A stretch of DNA of 64,000 nucleotides from Flexithrix dorotheae DSM 6795. GTDB taxonomy: Bacteria; Bacteroidota; Bacteroidia; Cytophagales; Flammeovirgaceae. This document shows, piece after piece, positions 7,767-16,625 of the stretch. Location of the stretch: assembly GCF_000379765.1 (NCBI RefSeq), contig NZ_KB903431.1:511788-575787 (forward strand), written 5' to 3'. The number at the start of each line of letters is the position of its first letter. The stretch's first letter is position 1. The notes beneath the pieces are model-generated. The model was not told the origin of the DNA and made no database searches. It was given only the letters and a program-made list of their open reading frames with translations. A program made the position numbers and the translations under genes.

Positions 7767-9419
7767 ATGCAAATACAATTTCCCTCCAGGTTGATCATTA
7801 TAATTTTTTCATTACTAGCAATAGTTTATTTAATTGGGATTTTTGTGATTGAAATCATAGACATTGATTCGTCCCAATATGCTTCCATTAGCCTGGAAAT
7901 GTTGCGAAATGGGAGTTATCTGGAAGTCATTCACCGTTATAAAGATTACCTGGACAAACCTCCTTTTTTATTCTGGATAAACACAGTTTCCTATAGAATT
8001 TTTGGCTTAAATGAATTCTCATTTAGGTTTCCTTCATTTCTGTTCACGATTTTAGGTGTTTTTTCTACCTATAAACTGGGAAGGCTTTTGTACACTTACA
8101 GAGTAGGTATCATTTCGGCTATAGTTTTAAGCACCTGCCAGGCATGGTTTCTCTTTAATCACGATGTGAGGACTGATACCATTTTAGCAGGGGCTGTAAT
8201 TTTCAGTGTCTGGCAAATTACTTTATTCCTAAGGAAAAATAAATTATTGCATCTATTCCTTGGGTTTACGGGGGTGGCCATTGCCATGATGGAAAAAGGT
8301 CCAATAGGTTTAATTGTTCCTGTTTTGGCTTTTGGTTCAGAATTCTTTTTTAAAAGAGAATGGAAAAATATTTTTAGATGGGAATGGTTGCTGGCTTTAC
8401 TTATTTTGGCGGTATTACTTGCGCCAATGACTTATGGTTTATACTTGCAGTTTGGTTGGGAAGGCCCTGAATTCTTTTACTGGACCCAGAGTTTTGGCAG
8501 AATAACTGGTGAAAATGTCTGGAAAGATGATTCCACGGTTTTTTATTTCACCCATACATTTTTGTGGGCATTTTGGCCCTGGATGTTCCTGGCATATTTT
8601 GGGGTAGGACAGAAATTCTGGAATATATTTAAGGATAAATTCAGGTCAATAAAAGAGACTGAGGTAATTACCCTTGGTGGTTTCGTTCTGACTTTTATCT
8701 CTCTTTCTACCTCAAACTTCAAGCTACCTCATTACATTTTTGTAGTATTTCCCCTGGCTGCAATAATTACAGCCCATACCATTGACCGTATCCTTTCAAA
8801 CCTTCCGGAAAATCCGAAGTTGTTTAAGATTTTCTTTCAGGTGCAATTTTGGTCTTGTGTAATTCTGATGATTTTTGCCTTATTGCTCAATATCGGTTCA
8901 TTTCCCATGACAAACCTTTTATTCTGGATTTTTCCAATTGTGATGTTTGGTTTGGCATTTTATTTTGCAAGAAAGGAGTTTTCAAGCCTTTACCGTTTGG
9001 TTTTACCCTCAGTATTTACATTAATTGGACTTAATTTTTTAATGAATATAAACTTCTATCCCCAATTAAATCAATACCATACGGGAACGGTGATTGCAGA
9101 ATACGTAAAGAAGCAGGATTTACCCAATGACAAAATATATTTTTATGATGTTGGTTCTCATGCTTTTGATTTTTACACCCGATTCCATCATTTGGATATT
9201 AAAGGTGGAGAACTTAGTGAAGTTTTAGAACAAGAAGGAGATATTTGGATATATACGAATACTGTTGGAGAGAAATATGTTGAGGAAAATAATATAGAGG
9301 TATTGGAAAAAGTGAAATTTGATCATTTCCATGTAACAAGTCTTAAAATTCCATTTTTGATTCCTTCAACAAGAGAAAAATACATTGATAAAAGGATGTT
9401 AATTCATATAAAATCCTAA
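7767..9419 (+). CDS. GT39/ArnT-like polytopic glycosyltransferase
   Basis: 550 residues, with about eleven predicted membrane segments. Family signs are the first extracytoplasmic loop acidic motif IDSSQYASISLEML (residues about 30-45), the following YLDKPPFLFW, which matches the D/E...KPPL pattern of ArnT/PMT enzymes, and DVRTDTIL. Members transfer a sugar from a polyprenyl-phosphate donor to lipid A or protein on the outer side of the inner membrane. The C-terminal about 130 residues form a soluble domain. The acceptor is not predictable; no arn cluster is nearby. Confidence 0.85.
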   Translation: MQIQFPSRLIIIIFSLLAIVYLIGIFVIEIIDIDSSQYASISLEMLRNGSYLEVIHRYKDYLDKPPFLFWINTVSYRIFGLNEFSFRFPSFLFTILGVFSTYKLGRLLYTYRVGIISAIVLSTCQAWFLFNHDVRTDTILAGAVIFSVWQITLFLRKNKLLHLFLGFTGVAIAMMEKGPIGLIVPVLAFGSEFFFKREWKNIFRWEWLLALLILAVLLAPMTYGLYLQFGWEGPEFFYWTQSFGRITGENVWKDDSTVFYFTHTFLWAFWPWMFLAYFGVGQKFWNIFKDKFRSIKETEVITLGGFVLTFISLSTSNFKLPHYIFVVFPLAAIITAHTIDRILSNLPENPKLFKIFFQVQFWSCVILMIFALLLNIGSFPMTNLLFWIFPIVMFGLAFYFARKEFSSLYRLVLPSVFTLIGLNFLMNINFYPQLNQYHTGTVIAEYVKKQDLPNDKIYFYDVGSHAFDFYTRFHHLDIKGGELSEVLEQEGDIWIYTNTVGEKYVEENNIEVLEKVKFDHFHVTSLKIPFLIPSTREKYIDKRMLIHIKS

Positions 9420-9424
9420 AAAAA

Positions 9425-9505
9425 TTAAAAGGAGCATCTTAAACCGAAGTCGAAAAAAATGTTTAAGTAAAAAATCCCTTGACTTTAAAAAATTGCTCCT
9501 TTTAA
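9425..9505. repeat. Long-range inverted repeat between convergent genes
   Basis: A perfect 12-bp arm, TTAAAAGGAGCA at 9425-9436, is complementary to TGCTCCTTTTAA at 9494-9505, with a 57-base loop. Inside the loop CTTAAAC (9438-9444) pairs with GTTTAAG (9461-9467), and AAGTC (9447-9451) can pair with GACTT (9481-9485). It sits between the glycosyltransferase stop and the stop of the small minus-strand gene. It could act as a terminator or stability element for either transcript; the loop is longer than in usual intrinsic terminators. Confidence 0.5.
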
Positions 9506-9519
9506 GATTATTTGAAAGT

Positions 9520-9687
9520 TTATGTCAGTTCTAATTCTTCTTTGAGGTGTTTGATACGATCTTCAATTGTAATTCTGCGTCTTATCTTTTTTTCGGTACT
9601 AAAGACTGGTTTTGAATACCTTTTTCCATTTAATTGGATTGGACTTTCTGCTTTTCTATATTCTGCGAAATTTTGGATATCTTTCAT
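9520..9687 (-). CDS. Small basic hypothetical protein (55 aa)
   Basis: ATG at 9687-9685, stop TAA at 9522-9520. The 55 residues start MKDIQNFAEYRKAESPI and end KHLKEELELT. The middle is very basic (TEKKIRRRITIEDRIKHLKEE), ending in a short amphipathic helix that could mediate pairing or nucleic acid binding. No family was recognised. Support: good codon structure, no overlap with another gene, a complete frame ending just before the inverted repeat at 9425-9505. The opposite-strand frame over the same bases lacks coding character. It is either a small regulatory protein or a chance frame; I favour a real gene. Confidence 0.5.
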   Translation of the reverse strand: MKDIQNFAEYRKAESPIQLNGKRYSKPVFSTEKKIRRRITIEDRIKHLKEELELT

Positions 9688-9826
9688 GACATTAAATTTT
9701 TAGTTTGTTGTTGTTCTGATTTCTGATTCAAATATGAGGTTTGGAAGTGATTTGAAAAACCAGAAGGTAGTGAATAGGAATTGTAAGGGAGTAATCGGGA
9801 ATTTTTTGTTATTGACCCATTTTTAA

Positions 9827-10540
9827 ATGGATAATTATGAGTTATTAAAGTGGGATACCCGCTTTTTCGGTTTTCCTGTGGCTCGTATTCAGGATGGTTT
9901 GCTAATAGAGGAGAAATTAGCGTCTGTTCTGGAAAATTTAAGTCACCAACAAATTAAGTTGGTATATTGTGCCACAAAAAGCGGTATAGACCAGCAATGC
10001 TTAATTAAATCTCCCTATTCAGGTATTCTGGTTGACTGGAAAATAACCTATAAAAAATCCATTGAATTTGTAAATGAACATGATGATCATATCCAGTCTT
10101 TTAAACATGAAACTGATGATGAGCATATCCTGATGCAATTGGCCAGGGAGGCAGGCAGGTTTTCCAGGTTCAATAAAGATCCCAACATAGATAAAAAAGT
10201 ATTTCAAAAATTGTATAGCCTTTGGATGCAAAATTCCTTGAACAGGGAAGGTGAAACTCAGGTTTTGGTTTATAAGACAAACAATGAAATTGTTGGAATG
10301 GTAACCCTTAAAATAGTGGGAGGAGTAGGGGTTATTGATTTGATTGCTGTGGATACAAACTTTAGAGGAAAAGGAATTGGAAAAAAGCTATTAAGGGCTG
10401 CGGAAACCTTTTTTTATAGGAAAACCAATCAGCTAAAAGTAGTTACTCAGGGAGAAAATAAGAAGGCTTGCAGTTTTTATGAATCTTTTGGTTTTGAGGT
10501 AGAAGAGCAGGTGAATTTTTATCATTTATGGTTGAAATAA
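9827..10540 (+). CDS. GNAT-family N-acetyltransferase, WecD-like
   Basis: 237 residues. The N-terminal segment YELLKWDTRFFGFPVARI resembles the amino-sugar acetyltransferase WecD (dTDP-fucosamine N-acetyltransferase), and the C-terminal half is a GNAT domain. The acetyl-CoA binding motif A is IAVDTNFRGKGIGKKLL (about 183-199), and the end is SFYESFGFEVEEQVNFYHLW, typical of GNAT motif B. It probably acetylates a sugar amine for a surface polysaccharide, but no other nucleotide-sugar genes are adjacent, so the substrate is inferred only from the N-terminal likeness. Convergent with murB, 22 bases apart. Confidence 0.75.
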   Translation: MDNYELLKWDTRFFGFPVARIQDGLLIEEKLASVLENLSHQQIKLVYCATKSGIDQQCLIKSPYSGILVDWKITYKKSIEFVNEHDDHIQSFKHETDDEHILMQLAREAGRFSRFNKDPNIDKKVFQKLYSLWMQNSLNREGETQVLVYKTNNEIVGMVTLKIVGGVGVIDLIAVDTNFRGKGIGKKLLRAAETFFYRKTNQLKVVTQGENKKACSFYESFGFEVEEQVNFYHLWLK

Positions 10541-10562
10541 GATTATTCCCTTGCTGAAATTT

Positions 10563-11579
10563 TTAAATTATATTGACTTCGGGAGTTATTTCAATTCCAA
10601 ACTTCTCCTTTACACTGGCCTGAATTTTTAAAGCCAGGTTTTTAGCCTCTTTGCCTGTGGCATTACCATGATTTACAATTACAAGAGCCTGGTTTTTGTA
10701 AGTCCCCACATTGCCAATCACTTTCCCCTTCCAGCCACATTCCTGAATTAACCAACCCGCAGGGACTTTAGTCATTTCATTAGCCAATGGGTAACCTGGA
10801 ATAGAAGGAAAACGGGATTTAAGGCCTTCATAGGTGGAATTGGGAACTTCCGGGTTCTTAAAGAAACTTCCACAATTACCGATCTTTTCCGGATCGGGCA
10901 ATTTTGAAGTTCTTATGGAAATCACTGCATCACTGATGTTTTTGGCAGTAAGTTCCTGCATTCCCTGTGCTGCCATCGTTTTTTGAATATCTCCATAAGA
11001 TACATTGTATAGCGGAACCTTGTTGAGTCGGAGTGTAACGGAAGTGATTAAAAACAGACCTTTTAATTCATTTTTGAAAATGCTCTGCCGATAACCAAAG
11101 TTGCAGTCTGTTTTGCTAAAGGTTTTTAGTTCTCCTGTTTGCAAATGAATGGCCTTTAATTCTACAAAAACATCTTTTAATTCTACCCCGTAGGCTCCTA
11201 TATTTTGGATTGGTGCAGCTCCAACCGTGCCTGGAATTAAAGACAAATTTTCAATTCCCTGCCAGCCTTGTGAAATAGAGTTTAAAACCAGTTCATGCCA
11301 GTTCTCACCTCCACCAATTTGAATGAAAACATGGGAATCATTTTCCTGTATTTTCTTAATTCCCTTTACCTTGTTTTGAATTACAACTCCCTCAAAATCT
11401 TCTGTGAATAGAATATTACTTCCTCCTCCAAGTACCAATATCTTTTTATCATTAAAAAGGCTGGCCCGAATACCTGCTACTAATTCCTGTTCTGAATTTA
11501 TTTCAATGAAATATTGAGCTTTCACCTGAACCCCAAAGGTATTCAGTTTGTGGAGGGAAATATTTCTTTGTAGTTGCAT
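10563..11579 (-). CDS. murB: UDP-N-acetylenolpyruvoylglucosamine reductase
   Basis: 338 residues. It reduces UDP-GlcNAc-enolpyruvate to UDP-MurNAc with NADPH and FAD, the second committed step of peptidoglycan synthesis. FAD-binding signs are LGGGSNILF (about 50-58) and PGTVGAAPIQNIGAYG; the catalytic serine lies in NCGSFFKNP and the acid near the C-terminus in EITPEVNII. The type I form, with FGYRQSIFK, is seen. It follows mpl by 41 bases on the same strand, so both wall genes are probably one operon. Confidence 0.95.
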   Translation of the reverse strand: MQLQRNISLHKLNTFGVQVKAQYFIEINSEQELVAGIRASLFNDKKILVLGGGSNILFTEDFEGVVIQNKVKGIKKIQENDSHVFIQIGGGENWHELVLNSISQGWQGIENLSLIPGTVGAAPIQNIGAYGVELKDVFVELKAIHLQTGELKTFSKTDCNFGYRQSIFKNELKGLFLITSVTLRLNKVPLYNVSYGDIQKTMAAQGMQELTAKNISDAVISIRTSKLPDPEKIGNCGSFFKNPEVPNSTYEGLKSRFPSIPGYPLANEMTKVPAGWLIQECGWKGKVIGNVGTYKNQALVIVNHGNATGKEAKNLALKIQASVKEKFGIEITPEVNII

Positions 11580-11620
11580 TTTTTTCAGGCTAAAAGCACT
11601 TTAAAAAAAGTAATGGCTTG

Positions 11621-12988
11621 TTAGGAAAGAATTTGGTTGCTCAGTTTGTTCAAGTCCAGATTATTGAAATTTCCAGAGGACATTAATAGTAAGTTTTTCC
11701 CTTTCCAGCTTTGTTCCAAAAGGAATTTTTCCATTTCTGTGGAATCGGTAAAAATTACCAAATCTTCATTATTGAACCCAAATCTTAAATCCTGGTGGGA
11801 AATAGGCTCCAATCGTTTCAGCGCAACAGTTTCAGGGTTGTAATACACAATGGCCACATCCGCCTCATTCATTGTCCCATTAAAATGCCCTGTAAAATCT
11901 TTGTTGAGACTGCTGAAAGTATGGAGTTCTATACAAGCTACTAACCCTTTTCCCGGAAATTGCTTCTTTACAGCATTTATAGTAGCCATTAATTTGGAAG
12001 GGGCATGTGCAAAATCCTTAAATACTTTGGTTTGCTCATTTTCACCAATTAATTCCAATCTGCGACTAGCCCCGTCAAAAGATTGAATGGCTTCGTAAAA
12101 TTGAGATTCCACAATTCCCAACCGCAACGCTGTTTTCAAAGCCGCATTTACATTTTGAAGATTATGTTCTCCAAAAAATCTTACCGGAACTTTTTCCTTA
12201 TTATCAGTAACCAGATAAGTTATACCTTTTTCAATTTTATGCTTGTGAGTTCCATAAGGAATAAGCAGCACATCTTCAGGAATTGCTGCCTGCTGTATGA
12301 CCTTTTTTAATGAGGAATCCCTTTCACAATAAATAAGTGTCCCTGCTTTTACAGAGGACTCAATAAACTTTTTGAATTGCTCACAGTAATTTTCAAAAGT
12401 TGGGAACACATTTATATGATCCCAGGCAATCCCTGTTATTACCCCAATATGGTGATGGTAATTGAAAAATTTAGGCTTTTTGTCAATAGTAGAGGAAGGA
12501 TATTCATCTCCTTCAAGCAGGATAAGAGGAGCTTCTTCTGTGAGTTTTACAGGGTATTTAAGGTTATTAGTGGCTGCCCCTATAAGATAATCAGGATTTT
12601 TGCCCCAATAATTTAATACATGCGTGATCATGGCTGTAACAGTAGTTTTGCCATGGCTGCCGGCTATTACAACCCTTTGTTTATCCTGCGATTGATTGAA
12701 AACAAACTCGGGAAAAGAATAAATTTTTATACCAATTTCGACTGCTTTTTTTAATTCCGGGTTATCCGCCTTAGCATGCATTCCCAAAATCACTGCGTCT
12801 AATTCTGTGTTAATTTTTTCGGGAAACCAACCAAACTTTTCTGGTAAAATACCATTTTCCTTCAGCTTACTTAATGATGGTTCAAATATTTCATCATCTG
12901 ACCCGCTAACAGATATGCCTTTATTTTTAAGTGCTATGGCCAAATTATGCATTATACTCCCTCCAATCGCAATAAAATGAACTCTCAT
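11621..12988 (-). CDS. mpl: UDP-N-acetylmuramate:L-alanyl-gamma-D-glutamyl-meso-DAP ligase
   Basis: 455 residues, Mur ligase fold. The N-terminus MRVHFIAIGGSIMHNLAIAL distinguishes Mpl from MurC (which has GIGGxGM), and the ATP loop is AGSHGKTT at residues 109-116. Mpl re-attaches recycled murein tripeptide to UDP-MurNAc in the cytoplasm. The central domain EGDEYPSS and the C-terminal YNPETVALKRL are also Mpl-like. It starts the mpl-murB unit. A MurC assignment is less likely. Confidence 0.9.
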   Translation of the reverse strand: MRVHFIAIGGSIMHNLAIALKNKGISVSGSDDEIFEPSLSKLKENGILPEKFGWFPEKINTELDAVILGMHAKADNPELKKAVEIGIKIYSFPEFVFNQSQDKQRVVIAGSHGKTTVTAMITHVLNYWGKNPDYLIGAATNNLKYPVKLTEEAPLILLEGDEYPSSTIDKKPKFFNYHHHIGVITGIAWDHINVFPTFENYCEQFKKFIESSVKAGTLIYCERDSSLKKVIQQAAIPEDVLLIPYGTHKHKIEKGITYLVTDNKEKVPVRFFGEHNLQNVNAALKTALRLGIVESQFYEAIQSFDGASRRLELIGENEQTKVFKDFAHAPSKLMATINAVKKQFPGKGLVACIELHTFSSLNKDFTGHFNGTMNEADVAIVYYNPETVALKRLEPISHQDLRFGFNNEDLVIFTDSTEMEKFLLEQSWKGKNLLLMSSGNFNNLDLNKLSNQILS

Positions 12989-13578
12989 GTGTATTATTAT
13001 TTCCTCTTAATATAATCTTGCCTAAGAGATGGGGGAAATCTGATCTAAATCCTAATGTATTTCTGGCCCACTTTCTCTAAATTCTACTAATCCTTTTTGG
13101 CTAAAGGGTTAATTCAGTATTCTTTTTGAATGAAGTGCCAGTACTAATTCATTCTGATCACATCCATTTCTTTTTCAAATAATTGTGGAGCTAATTAATA
13201 TATTTAATTTAGTCCACCTGTCTCTATTTAATTAATCTTAAAAAAGGTAAAATTATCAAATTTATAAATCTCACCAAACTAAGTATTAATATTCTGCCAG
13301 TTAAAAAATACTTTTTACTGCTACTGAAGTTAAATATGATCTGAAAACTTCCTCTGAAACACCAGAACTTGCAAATAAAAGAGTTAAAGACATCACTTGC
13401 CTTATTTTTAGAAAAATTTTTCGAGCTAATTTACCATTAGCCTAGTAAAGTAGAATAAATAAATTGATGAATAATGGCAAAAAAAATCTTTGCTGATCAG
13501 AGATTATTTTCACTCAAAATTTCTAAATTAAGTTTGGTTGAAAGCTGGAATGAAAACCAAAATATCTAATTTTGTAAG
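12989..13578. other. 590-bp intergenic region between divergent mpl and dnaB
   Basis: AT-rich, no gene with a start codon found. A start-less open frame of 46 codons runs at 13305-13445 on the plus strand (see rejected items). The only regulatory signal that I can support is the -7-like box just before dnaB. Confidence 0.5.
13567..13574 (+). promoter_or_regulatory. -7 promoter box immediately before dnaB
   Basis: TAATTTTG, an exact match to TAnnTTTG, ends four bases before the dnaB ATG at 13579. A good -33 box at 19-21 bases is not evident. If used, transcription would begin at or beside the start codon, giving a leaderless message. Confidence 0.35.
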
Positions 13579-15153
13579 ATGGCAGAGGAAATATCAAACA
13601 AACAAAACGAAAGGTTCAAGCCCAAAAAGCGAAAAACTACAGAACCAGCTCCTATAGGGAAAAAAAGACCTTATGATATAGAATTGGAACAAGCGGTGCT
13701 AGGCGCACTTATGCTTGAAAAAAATTCACTTAATGAAGTTATTGAATTATTAAAACCAGAGTCTTTTGATTTAGAGGCTCATCAAAAAATATATAATGCC
13801 ATCCTGACCCTTTTCTCCAAGTCAGAGCCGATTGATTTGCTTACTGTAACCAATCAACTAAGGTCTACCGGAGAATTGGAAATGGCCAAGGGTGCTTTTT
13901 ATATTACACAGCTCACTCAAAGGGTAAACTCTGCGGCAAACATTGAATATCATGCCCGGTTGTTATTGCAATATGCCATCAAAAGGGAATTGATTTCTAT
14001 TTCCAATGAGGTGCAAAAAGAGGCCTATGAAGAAACTACGGATGTTTTTTATCTTCTGGATAAAATGGAACAGGCTCTATTTGAGGTTTCTGAGTTAAAT
14101 ATCCGGAAAAATTATGCTGGAATGAATTCCATTATGAGTGAAGCCATTCAGGAGTTGGAAAGTATGCGTGATCAGGATGATGGGCTTACCGGTGTACCCA
14201 GTGGTTTTTCTTCACTGGACCGGGTAACTTCAGGTTGGCAAAAATCTGATTTAGTGATTTTAGCAGCCAGGCCTGGTATGGGTAAAACAGCTTTTGTACT
14301 TTCCACTCTGAGGAATGCAGCGGTTGAGTTTAACAGACCTGTGGTTATTTTTTCTTTGGAAATGTCCTCGGTTCAGTTGGTGAAAAGGCTTATTTCAGCT
14401 GAAGCTGAATTGTCAAGTGAAAAATTAAAAACCGGAAAACTTACTGATTTTGAGTGGAAAAAACTCATTGATAAAACCTCCAAATTATCTGAAGCTCCTC
14501 TGTTTATTGATGATACTCCGGCATTAACCGTATTGGAACTAAGGGCAAAATGTAGAAGACTGAAGGCCCAACACGATATCCAGATGATTGTAATTGACTA
14601 TCTGCAATTGATGTCGGGTGATTCAGGGAAAAGTGGTAACAGGGAACAGGAAATCGCCATGATTTCCCGATCTTTGAAACAGCTTGCCAAGGAATTGAAT
14701 GTGCCTGTAATTGCCCTTTCTCAGTTGAGCAGGGCGGTGGAAACCAGGGGAGGAGACAAGCGGCCTCAGCTTTCCGATTTGAGGGAATCAGGTTCAATCG
14801 AGCAGGATGCGGATATGGTAATCTTTTTGTACCGTCCTGAATATTATGGAATTACAGAAGATGAAGAAGGGAACTCCGTAACAGGAATGGGAGAGGTGAT
14901 GTTTGCCAAAAACAGGCATGGTTCTATCACCAGTGTTTATCTGAAATTTATTGGGCAATACACCAAATTTACCGATTGGGAAACTGATGGATTTATTGGA
15001 GACGAATTTAACGCTGGGATTTCAGCAGCAGATTATGCTAATGAGTTTGATACCCAAAATACCATCACCTTAAAAAGTAAAATCAATCAGAATAAAGACG
15101 ATCAACAACCTGGAAGTGCATCCAATAGTTTCCCGGATGATCCTCCATTCTAG
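13579..15153 (+). CDS. dnaB: Replicative DNA helicase
   Basis: 524 residues: a lysine-rich N-terminal tail (1-30), DnaB N-terminal helical domain (about 30-135), linker helix, then the RecA-like hexamerisation/ATPase domain. Walker A is ARPGMGKTAF at 230-239 and the Walker B region is VIDYLQLM. The DRESGSIEQDAD-type motif (LRESGSIEQDADMV) is present. It unwinds DNA at the replication fork and recruits DnaG. The C-terminal tail (about 480-524) is low-complexity and ends PDDPPF, a form seen in Bacteroidota DnaB. No intein. Confidence 0.97.
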   Translation: MAEEISNKQNERFKPKKRKTTEPAPIGKKRPYDIELEQAVLGALMLEKNSLNEVIELLKPESFDLEAHQKIYNAILTLFSKSEPIDLLTVTNQLRSTGELEMAKGAFYITQLTQRVNSAANIEYHARLLLQYAIKRELISISNEVQKEAYEETTDVFYLLDKMEQALFEVSELNIRKNYAGMNSIMSEAIQELESMRDQDDGLTGVPSGFSSLDRVTSGWQKSDLVILAARPGMGKTAFVLSTLRNAAVEFNRPVVIFSLEMSSVQLVKRLISAEAELSSEKLKTGKLTDFEWKKLIDKTSKLSEAPLFIDDTPALTVLELRAKCRRLKAQHDIQMIVIDYLQLMSGDSGKSGNREQEIAMISRSLKQLAKELNVPVIALSQLSRAVETRGGDKRPQLSDLRESGSIEQDADMVIFLYRPEYYGITEDEEGNSVTGMGEVMFAKNRHGSITSVYLKFIGQYTKFTDWETDGFIGDEFNAGISAADYANEFDTQNTITLKSKINQNKDDQQPGSASNSFPDDPPF

Positions 15154-15175
15154 ATAGAGATAGATCCCAAAAGGA

Positions 15176-16390
15176 TCAAGAAAATAACAAGAAATACTGG
15201 GCAAACCCAGCGAAGCATCCAAGAAAAGCTCCAACAAGAATAAGTGTCAGTTCATCCTCCTGAAAAATTGGTCTTAAAAAACCTTCAAATTCAACGGGAG
15301 AAAGGGCTGACATTTTTTCTCTTAAAGTATTTCTGATATTCAAAGTTTCCTCGGCATAATGGAATACTTGTTTTAAGGAGATTGGCAACTCCTGTTTAAA
15401 TCGGAAAATGGCAATGTTTTTAATAATATCCAGTTTTTCCTGACTAACTATCCATTTGATTAAGATGGAGGATGAATTGGCAGTTTGATCAACAATTTTC
15501 TCAATATTGTCTTTTATTATTTCCGCCATTTTAATTGAGCCGGGACCTCTTACCATAAATTCGAATAAACCAGCCGTAGTCACTACTTTTTCACTAATGA
15601 TACTTGAATATTCTCTGGCAACTTCCTGTTGTCTTCTCAGAAATAATCCCTGATAAGATAATGGGCCAATTTTTATCGGATTTCTGGGTTCGAAAATAAG
15701 TTTTAAAGCCAGCCAGTTAGTGGCGTATCCTATGAAAAAACCAAACAAAGGCAGAAACCACCAGGGTTGGTAAAAATAGAAGGCAACCATTTGCATCAGG
15801 CCAAACACAAAACCAAAGTAAAACCCGGATTTTTCAATGAATTTGAATTCCTTTTCCCCACAAGTCAGAAATATCTGATTCACTAATAATTTGTTGTTGG
15901 TGAGAATACTTACCGCAAGTTTTTTTAGATCCACAAGTTCATTAATATTTACCTTAATGTCTTTCATCATATCTTTTACCGTATGGGGAAATTCTTCTTC
16001 TACTGCATGGTAAACAGTTTGTTTTAGAGACTCAGGAGACCTTGCCCACAGGTCAGGGATTTGAGAAACCATCACCTCTTCAATGATCTTCCGGGTGGCG
16101 TCTTTAAGCCCTGGTTCCATCTCCTTTACAATAACTTCAGGATCAATTAAATCGAATTGTTCTTCAATTTTCATGAGCTTTGCCGTAAGCAAATCAACTG
16201 CCTTTTCTGCCATTTTTTTTACCTTGGAAGGGATAATTCCCTGCCAGCCTATTGGCCTGATTCCTACAAAATCAATAGGGTAAAAAGTCATTTTTAAAGC
16301 CAGCACATTTGTCCCCCATCCAACTATTCCACTGGTAATGGGAATAGAAAGTAAAATTAAACTTTCAAATGAGGTAAGTTCAAAGGCCAT
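15176..16390 (-). CDS. DUF445 family membrane protein
   Basis: 404 residues with hydrophobic segments at the N-terminus (about 9-28), in the middle (about 190-228, with WWFLPLFGFFIGYATNWLALKLIFEP) and at the extreme C-terminus (LILVGAFLGCFAGFAQYFLLF). The repeated GxxTNxLALK motif (GWGTNVLALKMTFYP near residue 25 and GYATNWLALKLIFEP near 220) is the DUF445 signature. The family is widespread and uncharacterised; it is probably in the inner membrane with a large soluble loop. Convergent with dnaB, 22 bases apart. Confidence 0.85.
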   Translation of the reverse strand: MAFELTSFESLILLSIPITSGIVGWGTNVLALKMTFYPIDFVGIRPIGWQGIIPSKVKKMAEKAVDLLTAKLMKIEEQFDLIDPEVIVKEMEPGLKDATRKIIEEVMVSQIPDLWARSPESLKQTVYHAVEEEFPHTVKDMMKDIKVNINELVDLKKLAVSILTNNKLLVNQIFLTCGEKEFKFIEKSGFYFGFVFGLMQMVAFYFYQPWWFLPLFGFFIGYATNWLALKLIFEPRNPIKIGPLSYQGLFLRRQQEVAREYSSIISEKVVTTAGLFEFMVRGPGSIKMAEIIKDNIEKIVDQTANSSSILIKWIVSQEKLDIIKNIAIFRFKQELPISLKQVFHYAEETLNIRNTLREKMSALSPVEFEGFLRPIFQEDELTLILVGAFLGCFAGFAQYFLLFS

Positions 16391-16625
16391 GGATTTTATC
16401 GGGAAAAATTCATTGTATACTTAAATGTAGAATAATCGGGCAACTCTCTGAAATAGCTTTGCAAAATAATATATTTATTTCAACCTTTATGCAAAATTTA
16501 AGACTTGTGTTCAATAAATTAATAAAGTTTGCCAGATAATGCGAAAGCATGGGTTCTACCTGAACATAGACTTAAATCAATAAACAACCTATATCAATTA
16601 ATTAAAACAAAACACCTGAAATTAA

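Noticed and set aside
13305-13445. Open frame of 46 codons upstream of dnaB with a protein-like stretch (YDLKTSSETPELANKRVKD)
   Set aside because: No ATG, GTG or TTG start and a stop just before it; it could be a decayed gene but there is not enough to call one.
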